A stretch of 11,270 nt of DNA from Lysobacterales bacterium (GTDB lineage: Bacteria; Pseudomonadota; Gammaproteobacteria; Xanthomonadales; S139-57): contig JALWTZ010000411.1 in NCBI GenBank assembly GCA_026993285.1, forward strand, positions 1-11,270. The letters are read 5' to 3'. Shown one piece after another: positions 6,220 through 11,270 of the stretch. The position numbers were made by a program, and so were the translations under genes. The first letter of the stretch is position 1. Every line of letters starts with the position of its first letter. Under the pieces are notes generated by a model. The model saw nothing but the letters and a program-made list of their open reading frames with translations, was not told where the DNA came from and did no database searches.

Positions 6220-6768
6220 ATGAAACTTCGATTGCTGTCTGTTCCGTTGATGCTCTTCAGCCTGATGTTGTCCGCCGCACCGGTCTACAAGCATGTGGAT
6301 GCACAAGGCCATGTGACCTATTCCGACAAGCCGTCGAATGACGATGACCAGCCGGTCGAGCTCAAGCCGGTGAGCGTCATACCGGGCAGAAAAGTGGCGA
6401 AACCGGTGGCAAAACGGCCTGCACAGGACGATCAGGAGCGGAAGGAAAAACCGGTGAAGTACCGCCTGGAGTGGCTGCATCCCCAGCCGGAACAGACGTT
6501 CCGCAATACCGGCGGGCAGATCGAGGCGGATTTGAAAATTCAGCCATCCCTGCCCGAGGGTACGCGGATAGAGTTGTGGCTGGATGGCGAGAAAAAGGCC
6601 AAATGGCAGGGTGCGCCCGTGACCCTGACTGAAGTCTGGCGTGGACAGCATACACTGGAGGCGCGAGTGGTCAACGCCGAAGGCAAAACGCTTGCCCGTT
6701 CCAGCGTAACCTTTTTCATGCACCAGTCATCCCTGCTGATTTCCACCCCCATTCAGGATGGAGGCTGA
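6220..6768 (+). CDS. Secreted DUF4124-domain protein
   Basis: A 182-residue protein with a clear export signal (Met-Lys-Leu-Arg, then a hydrophobic run to Ala19-Ala20); the likely cleavage point is near residue 20, so it is probably periplasmic. Directly after it comes the DUF4124 signature, VYKHVDAQGHVTYSDKP (about 22-38). A Lys/Pro-rich linker (about 60-85) leads to a beta-strand-rich C-terminal part with an Ig-like look (IELWLDGEKKAKW, then LEARVVNAEGKTL). The start at 6220 is preferred over an in-frame ATG at 6118 because AAGGGAG (6206-6212) lies 7 bases before it and the signal peptide begins there; the longer form would also cover the hairpin array. DUF4124 proteins are commonly found between glnA and ntrB in pseudomonad-type genomes, but their function is not established. 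The stop is 2 bases before ntrB, so the genes are surely co-transcribed. Confidence 0.88.
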   Translation: MKLRLLSVPLMLFSLMLSAAPVYKHVDAQGHVTYSDKPSNDDDQPVELKPVSVIPGRKVAKPVAKRPAQDDQERKEKPVKYRLEWLHPQPEQTFRNTGGQIEADLKIQPSLPEGTRIELWLDGEKKAKWQGAPVTLTEVWRGQHTLEARVVNAEGKTLARSSVTFFMHQSSLLISTPIQDGG

Positions 6769-6770
6769 TC

Positions 6771-7826
6771 GTGCAAGCGCTTGTGCAGCCGAAGGTGCCC
6801 TGCGTGGAAGCACTGGAATGGCTGCAGACACCGGTACTGTTGCTGACATCAGCAGGGGATCTGGATTGGCTCAATCCGGCCGCGGAGGATCTGTTTGGTT
6901 GCTCTCTCAGGCGCGGCCAGGGCCAACCGCTGTCCCGGCTGGTGAACAACCCGGAAGTGCTGACGGCACTGGTGGACAAGGCGCGTCAGCGCCAGGGCAG
7001 CCTGCAGGAACTGGTTCTGGAGCTGTCCCTGTTGCAGGGAAAAACGCTCCACGCCACCTGCACCTGTACGCCCCATGAAAGCGGGTTTGTGCTGGAAATA
7101 CACCCCACACAACCACTGATACGCCATCTGGAGCGTGAACAGGCTTATCACAAGCGCCGTTTGCTGGAAAATTTTCTCAAGGGCATCGCCCATGAGGTCA
7201 ACAACCCACTGGGTGGCATGCGGGGTGCGGCACAGTTGTTGCGCCGCCAGTTGAAGGCGGAGCAGACCCCCTATGCCGATATCATCATTGCCGAAATTGA
7301 CCGTTTGCATACGCTGGTCAAGCGTTTTCGGGAAAAGCCCGCCATGCAGGACAAGGAAGCCACCAATGTACACGCGTTGCTGGAGCGGGTAATCACCCTG
7401 GTGCAGGCTGAATTTCCCGATACGCTACAGGTGGAGCGTCGTTACGACCCCAGCCTGCCGGCGGTGCAGTTGTTTCCCGACCCCATGGTTCAGGCACTGC
7501 TCAATCTGTTTCGCAACGCCGTTCAGGCCCAGGCTCGTGTGATTACCGTGGAAACCGCCATCGATTTTGAAACCATCCTGCCGGCCAGGGGGCATCGCCA
7601 CAGCCTGCGCATTCGCATTACCGATGATGGCCAGGGCATTCCCGATGAACTGCGCGACAAGCTGTTCATGCCCATGATCACTGGCCGGGCCGAGGGAACC
7701 GGTATTGGCCTGTCCCTGGTGCAGGAAATCATTCTGCAACATCAGGGCTTGATCCAGTTTGAATCCCGGCCCGGCCGAACCAGTTTTCAACTGAACCTGC
7801 CCATGGAGAAAAGTGATGGCGCATGA
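6771..7826 (+). CDS. ntrB: Nitrogen-regulation sensor histidine kinase/phosphatase NtrB
   Basis: A 351-residue cytoplasmic kinase with no membrane segments, matching the 349 of E. coli NtrB (GlnL). An N-terminal PAS-like domain (about 10-115) is followed by the dimerisation/phosphoacceptor helix with His141 in GIAHEVNNPLGGMRGAAQLL. The ATP-binding domain contains the N-box (LLNLFRNAVQA), G1 (DDGQGIP), F-box (LFMPMITGR) and G2 (GTGIGLSLVQ). In known systems PII protein switches NtrB between kinase and phosphatase toward NtrC according to glutamine status. The H-box has Asn where enterobacterial NtrB has Lys (AHEIKNPLGG), a mild change away from the essential His. GTG at 6771 is chosen because GGAGG (6760-6764) is 6 bases upstream and the preceding TGA is adjacent. 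The 3' end overlaps ntrC by 11 bases. Confidence 0.95.
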   Translation: MQALVQPKVPCVEALEWLQTPVLLLTSAGDLDWLNPAAEDLFGCSLRRGQGQPLSRLVNNPEVLTALVDKARQRQGSLQELVLELSLLQGKTLHATCTCTPHESGFVLEIHPTQPLIRHLEREQAYHKRRLLENFLKGIAHEVNNPLGGMRGAAQLLRRQLKAEQTPYADIIIAEIDRLHTLVKRFREKPAMQDKEATNVHALLERVITLVQAEFPDTLQVERRYDPSLPAVQLFPDPMVQALLNLFRNAVQAQARVITVETAIDFETILPARGHRHSLRIRITDDGQGIPDELRDKLFMPMITGRAEGTGIGLSLVQEIILQHQGLIQFESRPGRTSFQLNLPMEKSDGA

Positions 7827-9207
7827 AGTCTGGGTAGTGGATGATGACGATTCCATCCGCTGGGTGCTGGAACAGGCCTTGCGGCAGGAAGGGTTGGACA
7901 TACGCAGCTTTTCCAACGCGGATGATGCCATGCAGGCGCTGTCCCGGTCCCAGCCGGATGCGCTGTTGACCGACATCCGCATGCCGGGGCTGGATGGCCT
8001 GGAAATGATGGAGCGGGTACATCAACTGGCACCCCAGTTGCCGGTGATCGTCATGACGGCACACACGGATCTGGACAGCGCCGTCTCCGCCTATCATCGT
8101 GGTGCTTTCGAATACCTGCCCAAGCCGTTTGATATCGATGAAACCCTGACCACGGTCAGGCGGGCCCTGGAAAGCCGCGCGCCTGCGGAAGCGCCAAAAA
8201 CCACCGCGGGTGGTGGCTTTATCGGCAATGCCCGCGCCATGCAGGAAGTGTTTCGCCTGATCGGGCGCTTGTCCAAATCCGAGCTCAGTGTGCTGATCAC
8301 CGGAGAAACCGGCACTGGCAAGGAAGTGATCGCCCGTACCCTGCACGAAACCTCGCCTCGTGCAGATGGCCCCTTTGTTGCCATCAACACCGCCGCCATT
8401 CCCGCCGAGCTTTTGGAGTCGGAACTGTTCGGCCACGAAAAGGGTGCCTTCACCGGCGCGCAGGCGGCCCGGGCCGGCCGTTTCGAGCAGGCCCATGGCG
8501 GTACACTGTTTCTCGACGAAATTGGTGACATGCCCGCTTCCATGCAAACCCGTCTGTTGCGGGTGCTCGCCCAGGGCGAGTTTTTCCGGGTGGGTGGGCA
8601 CCGGATGATTTCCGTGGATGTACGCATTCTTGCCGCCACCCACCAGGATCTGGAAGCCAAGGTACGCAAGGGCGAGTTTCGTGAAGATCTGTACCACCGT
8701 CTGAATGTGGTCAAGATCCATGTGCCGCCCCTGCGCGAACGCACCGAAGACATCCCGGCGCTGGTGGAACATTTTCTCCAGCGGGCAGCGGAGGATACCG
8801 GCTTGGAACAGAAATGGATTTCACCCGAAGCGCTGGATGCGCTGGCTGTCTACCCCTGGCCGGGCAATGTGCGTGAACTGGAAAACTTCTGCCAGCGGAT
8901 GACCGTCATGGCCCCCGGGGATGCCATTCAATTCAGTGACCTGCCGGAAGAGATGACCGGGCGGGTGCAGGCAGACGGGCAGGAACAGGCCTGGGAAAAT
9001 CATTTGCGCCAGTGGGTGGCCGAGCAATTGCGAAAGGGTGTGCCGGAACTGGCCCAGGTGGTGACCCAGCGGGTGGAGGCGATCCTGATTCGTGAAGCTC
9101 TTCATGCCACCGGCGGGCGCAAGCGGGATGCGGCCGAGCGGCTGGGATGGGGGCGCAATACCCTCACGCGCAAGCTGGGGCTGGTGGGAGAGCCTGCGGG
9201 GAAATAA
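7816..9207 (+). CDS. ntrC: Nitrogen-regulation response regulator NtrC (sigma-54 activator)
   Basis: A 463-residue enhancer-binding protein that, once phosphorylated by NtrB, oligomerises and uses ATP to open sigma-54 promoters, including glnA in this window. The receiver domain (1-120) has the VVDDDDSIRWVLE start, phosphoacceptor Asp53 in LLTDIRMPGLDG, and the PKPFDIDE end. The AAA+ domain (about 140-375) has Walker A GETGTGKE (163-170), the sigma-54 contact loop GAFTGA (210-215), Walker B LFLDEIGDMP and the YPWPGNVRELEN motif. The C-terminal Fis-type helix-turn-helix is GGRKRDAAERLGWGRNTLTRKLG. The ATG at 7816, 7 bases after GGAG (7805-7808), is preferred; a GTG directly before it (7813) would add one residue. 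No clear intrinsic terminator is visible in the 43 bases before the convergent DUF302 gene. Confidence 0.97.
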   Translation: MAHEVWVVDDDDSIRWVLEQALRQEGLDIRSFSNADDAMQALSRSQPDALLTDIRMPGLDGLEMMERVHQLAPQLPVIVMTAHTDLDSAVSAYHRGAFEYLPKPFDIDETLTTVRRALESRAPAEAPKTTAGGGFIGNARAMQEVFRLIGRLSKSELSVLITGETGTGKEVIARTLHETSPRADGPFVAINTAAIPAELLESELFGHEKGAFTGAQAARAGRFEQAHGGTLFLDEIGDMPASMQTRLLRVLAQGEFFRVGGHRMISVDVRILAATHQDLEAKVRKGEFREDLYHRLNVVKIHVPPLRERTEDIPALVEHFLQRAAEDTGLEQKWISPEALDALAVYPWPGNVRELENFCQRMTVMAPGDAIQFSDLPEEMTGRVQADGQEQAWENHLRQWVAEQLRKGVPELAQVVTQRVEAILIREALHATGGRKRDAAERLGWGRNTLTRKLGLVGEPAGK

Positions 9208-9250
9208 GGCACCTAGGCTTTTGTCTTGAACTTGTGTGCCAGTGAATGGA

Positions 9251-9697
9251 TCAGTGTGCGGCAAATTGGATCACAGCTTCCAGATTGCGACTCAGTGCCT
9301 GGCCGAGTGATAGGGCACATTTTCCTGCCTGATGCTTCTGCAGCAGGTCATGAATATCCGGATAGCCCAAGTAAACACGACCGGTAGCAGCCTGCCAGAC
9401 TGCTATCCGAACAGGCAAGGTCGTGGCCAGGTTTTGGGAACAGGCGAGCAGGCGGGTATCCAGCCCGTGGTTGCTCAAGGCCAGTGTAGCAGTGGGTCGG
9501 AGTTGCCCACGGCTGTGCTGGTCATAACGCAATGGCCCGTGGATGCTCATGCCGCGTTGGGTGGCGGCCTGTTGCAGGCGAGCCCAAGTCTGGGTGAAAT
9601 TGTGCTGGCTGGCTACCCAGTGTTCACCATCGGGTGGCGTATTGCCCTGCGCACACACTTGAAAGGAAAACAGCAACAAGCTTACCAGCCTGAACAT
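9251..9697 (-). CDS. Secreted DUF302-domain protein
   Basis: A 148-residue protein beginning with a short export signal (MFRLVSLLLFSFQVCAQG), likely cleaved near residues 16-18, so probably periplasmic. The rest follows the DUF302 plan: an N-terminal helix (FTQTWARLQQAATQRGMSIH), the RYDQHSRGQL segment, a central LSNHGLDTRLLACSQNLATTLPVRIAVW stretch abbreviated in families to a strand before Leu-Pro, then GRVYLGYPDIHDLL and a terminal helix (LEAVIQFAAH). DUF302 proteins adopt a small alpha/beta fold with no agreed function. A GGGAG ribosome site lies 7 bases before the ATG (bases 9705-9709 on the + strand). It stands tail to tail with ntrC and 85 bases after the pentapeptide gene on the same strand. 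I see no good promoter, so it may be partly read from upstream. Confidence 0.8.
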   Translation of the reverse strand: MFRLVSLLLFSFQVCAQGNTPPDGEHWVASQHNFTQTWARLQQAATQRGMSIHGPLRYDQHSRGQLRPTATLALSNHGLDTRLLACSQNLATTLPVRIAVWQAATGRVYLGYPDIHDLLQKHQAGKCALSLGQALSRNLEAVIQFAAH

Positions 9698-9724
9698 CCT
9701 TTCACTCCCGCAGCCAAGGTATAC

Positions 9725-9751
9725 AAAAGGACTCTACCTTCAAGCGGTAGA
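9725..9751 (-). terminator. Weak terminator-like hairpin after the pentapeptide-repeat gene
   Basis: On the - strand TCTACC (9751-9746) pairs with GGTAGA (9738-9733) around a 7-base loop, followed by GTCC and a TTTT run (9728-9725). The stem is perfect but only 6 pairs and half A-T, so termination would be partial at best. It lies between the pentapeptide and DUF302 genes. Confidence 0.35.
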
Positions 9752-9782
9752 ACATGCAATAACGCCTTCGGGAAGTGGCAGG

Positions 9783-10130
9783 CTATTGGCTGTAACGCAT
9801 GCGGGTGCCGCAACTGTGGGATAAGCGGATTTCCTCGGCTGTCAGTTGTTTCGGAAAATAACAGCCGGAGATACTGGCCTTGTTGATGCTGGCCCCTTCC
9901 AGTCTGGATTTGCTGAAGTCGATACCGCGCAAGTCGGTCTGATGGAAATAGGCATTGCTGAAATCCACGCCATCGGCGTTGATGCCACGCAGATCGAGTC
10001 CGCGAAAATCCAGACCCGTCAATCGGATGGGTAGTTTGTGGTTTTTCTTTTTCTCGTTGAATCCGGCCACATCGTCGCAACGGAGCAGCTGGTACAGCTC
10101 ATCATCAATGATTTTGGGTTCTTCCTGCAT
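9783..10130 (-). CDS. Small pentapeptide-repeat protein
   Basis: A 115-residue protein. Residues 40-94 form about eleven five-residue repeats with a Phe or Leu at most centres (LDFRG, LDLRG, INADG, VDFSN, AYFHQ, TDLRG, IDFSK, SRLEG, ASINK, ASISG, CYFPK), enough for almost three turns of a right-handed four-sided beta helix. Residues 1-39 are helical and charged (DELYQLLR, then GFNEKKK), and the tail (QLTAEEIRLSHSCGTRMRY) is another helix-like cap. This cap-helix-cap layout recurs in small gammaproteobacterial proteins of unknown role, from memory. Larger pentapeptide proteins such as MfpA or Qnr mimic DNA and protect gyrase; this one is much shorter and there is no basis to give it that function. 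A strong GGGAGG ribosome site (10142-10137) is 6 bases before the ATG. There is no signal peptide. Confidence 0.88.
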   Translation of the reverse strand: MQEEPKIIDDELYQLLRCDDVAGFNEKKKNHKLPIRLTGLDFRGLDLRGINADGVDFSNAYFHQTDLRGIDFSKSRLEGASINKASISGCYFPKQLTAEEIRLSHSCGTRMRYSQ

Positions 10131-10140
10131 GTTATACCTC

Positions 10141-10167
10141 CCAGATAATCTGGCCTTTCAGAGTATA
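10141..10167 (-). promoter_or_regulatory. Probable promoter (-10) and palindrome upstream of the pentapeptide gene
   Basis: On the - strand TATACT (10167-10162) matches the sigma-70 -10 box at 5 of 6 positions and would start transcription near 10155. No good -35 box lies 16-18 bases upstream. Just inside the transcript is a perfect 13-base palindrome, CCAGAT-A-ATCTGG (10141-10153), which touches the ribosome site at 10137-10142. It could be an operator or a small RNA stem covering part of the ribosome site. Confidence 0.4.
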
Positions 10168-10201
10168 CGCCAATGCTTGGGGATGAGAATGTTCACGGAA
10201 G

Positions 10202-10227
10202 AAAAAAGGGTGGGTCATCCTTGACCC
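10202..10227 (-). terminator. Intrinsic terminator of the DUF2788 gene
   Basis: On the - strand GGGTCA (10227-10222) pairs perfectly with TGACCC (10217-10212) around a 4-base loop, followed by ACCC and a run of six T (10207-10202). It lies about 70 bases after the DUF2788 stop and before the pentapeptide promoter, so the two genes are likely separate transcripts. The 4-base gap before the T-run makes it less than ideal. Confidence 0.6.
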
Positions 10228-10296
10228 GGGGGGGAGGGTTGAAATGATGAATTACCTGACTGCCAAGGGGGGTGGTCGATCAGTCGGGCTGATGGG

Positions 10297-10494
10297 CTAG
10301 ATCAAGACCAGCTTCAGGACCTGCTTGATGATAAAGCTGAATATGCCCAGGCCCAGTACCAAAAAGATGATAAAGGTGCCATAGCGTCCGGCCTTGGAAT
10401 CCTGCGCCAGTTTCCACATGATGAAGCCCATGTAGCCAATCAGGAAGCCAAGGCCGATAGGCAGGGCGATTTGCTGAAACTGTTGCTCATCCAT
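10297..10494 (-). CDS. DUF2788 family small membrane protein
   Basis: A 65-residue protein with two hydrophobic segments (about 10-27 and 40-62) joined by a polar turn, WKLAQDSKAGRYGTF, whose (S/N)-x-AGR-(Y/F)-GTF core is the mark of the DUF2788 family as I recall it. The family is short (about 65-75 residues), so the gene is full length. It is predicted to sit in the inner membrane as a helical hairpin; function is unknown. The start ATG has no clear Shine-Dalgarno sequence: the bases before it read AACAACCAAG. The predicted promoter would leave a very short leader. It is flanked by the desaturase gene 81 bases upstream and a terminator downstream, so it looks monocistronic. Confidence 0.85.
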   Translation of the reverse strand: MDEQQFQQIALPIGLGFLIGYMGFIMWKLAQDSKAGRYGTFIIFLVLGLGIFSFIIKQVLKLVLI

Positions 10495-10505
10495 CTTGGT
10501 TGTTC

Positions 10506-10533
10506 ATTCTACATGATTTTCTAATATAAGCAA
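10506..10533 (-). promoter_or_regulatory. Probable sigma-70 promoter of the DUF2788 gene
   Basis: On the - strand TTGCTT (10533-10528) and TAGAAT (10511-10506) are separated by 16 bases, in an A/T-rich stretch unlike the flanking genes. The -10 matches 5 of 6 consensus bases and the -35 box 3 of 6. Transcription would begin near 10499, only about 5 bases before the ATG. Confidence 0.45.
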
Positions 10534-10575
10534 CACCTAATATGAGATAGTTGGTTTTTTGACCAGCACAGCCCG

Positions 10576-11270
10576 TCAAGCCGGCTGGAGTTGGTAGGAC
10601 TGCAGTTGCCGCGCGAAGTTCTGCAGGGCGGTAATGCCACTGCGTTCGGCTTCCTCACACCAGGCTTTCAACTGCTGGAGCAATTGCTCGGGCTGGGTGG
10701 TATGCCGTTCCCAGAGCGTCAGCAGTCGTTGTCGGTGCTCATGTACAACCTTCAGTTGTTGCCATTGTTCCAGCCAGTGCTGCAAGGTGGCATCGGCCTT
10801 GCGGCTGAGAAAGCGTCGCTCGGCACGCATCAGCCTGCGCCCCTTGCGCAATACGCGCCGTACTGAAAGGCGATGCTGTCGAGCCTCTTCCTGCAATACG
10901 GGAATCATCACCTGTCGGTAGTAGTCGCTCATCACGGTGAAGCGGTGGAGAAACAGGGCTTTCAGGGTTTGTTCGTCCAGCCGGGCATCACGGCGGCTGC
11001 GGCTCAGGTGTGGTGCTTCACGTAGTACTCGCGCCAGGCCCAGTACACGCATCAGGCGAATGCATTGCCAGCCAATATCAAGTTCCCAGGGTTTCATGGA
11101 AAAGCGCGCGGAGCTGGGAAAAGCATGGTGATTGTTGTGCAGCTCCTCGCCACCGATAAAAAAGGCAATGGGCAGCAGGTTGGTGGCGGTGTCCTGGGTG
11201 ATGAAGTTGCGATAGCCCCACCAGTGCCCGGCCCCGTTGATGACGCCTGCAGCCCAGAAGGGGATCCAAA
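10576..11270 (-). CDS. Fatty acid desaturase (DesA/acyl-CoA desaturase type), C-terminal part; N-terminus outside window
   Basis: On the - strand the frame is open from the window edge (first whole codon at 11268) to a TGA at 10578-10576, giving 230 residues. An internal Met at 11097 is not the start: the codons before it spell the conserved desaturase core. That core contains GVINGAGHWWGYRNF, then FFIGGEELHNNHHAFPSSARF with the third histidine box (HNNHH at fragment residues 44-48), and KPWELDIGW. The family uses a di-iron centre held by three His boxes to put a double bond into acyl chains at the membrane; the first two boxes lie outside the window. The tail of about 160 residues after the core is highly charged, rich in Arg, Gln and Leu, and predicted helical; DesA proteins of pseudomonads also have a long C-terminal tail. 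No T-run terminator follows on this strand. Confidence 0.92.
   Translation of the reverse strand, partial: WIPFWAAGVINGAGHWWGYRNFITQDTATNLLPIAFFIGGEELHNNHHAFPSSARFSMKPWELDIGWQCIRLMRVLGLARVLREAPHLSRSRRDARLDEQTLKALFLHRFTVMSDYYRQVMIPVLQEEARQHRLSVRRVLRKGRRLMRAERRFLSRKADATLQHWLEQWQQLKVVHEHRQRLLTLWERHTTQPEQLLQQLKAWCEEAERSGITALQNFARQLQSYQLQPA

Noticed and set aside
7729..8772. A 347-codon open frame opposite ntrB and ntrC.
   Set aside because: A shadow of strongly conserved ntrC codons, without a plausible product.
9208..9240. GGCAC (9208-9212) and GTGCC (9236-9240) as a bidirectional terminator between ntrC and DUF302 genes.
   Set aside because: Only 5 pairs with a 23-base loop and no T-run after either arm.
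10279..10293. Small hairpin ATCAG/CTGAT after the DUF2788 stop.
   Set aside because: Five pairs without a T-run; the hairpin at 10212-10227 with six T is a better terminator.
11078..11269. Open frame of 63 codons at the right edge on the - strand.
   Set aside because: A different frame from the desaturase, whose conserved histidine box is read through the same bases.

Overview
The window looks like a GC-rich gammaproteobacterial chromosome. The order glnA, a small secreted DUF4124 protein, ntrB, ntrC, with a DUF2788 protein and a DesA-type fatty acid desaturase nearby, resembles Pseudomonas, Alcanivorax and related marine Gammaproteobacteria. That placement is inferred from gene content and protein style; no search was run. 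I see no mobile element, CRISPR array, tRNA or rRNA. No gap between genes exceeds about 180 bases.

Left part (1-4500, all + strand): the end of a probable SAM-dependent methyltransferase overlaps by 4 bases a GNAT acetyltransferase that starts with TTG. After a 77-base gap holding a bulged hairpin come three tightly packed genes: a 684-residue TPR protein with a degenerate sulfotransferase-like C-terminal domain, a YcgR-like PilZ protein that overlaps it by 8 bases, and the undecaprenyl-diphosphatase UppP 10 bases further on. The packing suggests co-transcription and possibly a c-di-GMP-linked cell envelope or surface function, but that function is inference.

Centre (4501-9207, + strand): a classical nitrogen-regulation locus. 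Upstream of glnA are two strong NtrC-type palindromes 30 bases apart and a near-consensus sigma-54 promoter. A third, weaker NtrC-like site lies over the -24 element. glnA encodes a 469-residue type I glutamine synthetase with the adenylylation tyrosine. It is followed by a 134-base gap containing three back-to-back hairpins and then an imperfect terminator-like hairpin, a DUF4124 lipoprotein-like or periplasmic small protein, and the overlapping ntrB-ntrC pair. The products form a loop: NtrB senses nitrogen state (through PII in known systems), phosphorylates NtrC, and NtrC acts with sigma-54 on the glnA enhancer.

Right part (9251-11270, all - strand, convergent with ntrC): a secreted DUF302 protein, a small pentapeptide-repeat protein, a two-helix DUF2788 membrane protein, and the C-terminal part of a fatty acid desaturase that runs off the window edge. 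A credible intrinsic terminator lies after the DUF2788 gene, so these look like separate small transcription units rather than one operon.

The least expected items are the TPR/pseudo-sulfotransferase protein coupled to PilZ and UppP, the chain of hairpins between glnA and the ntr genes, and the third NtrC-like site overlapping the sigma-54 promoter.
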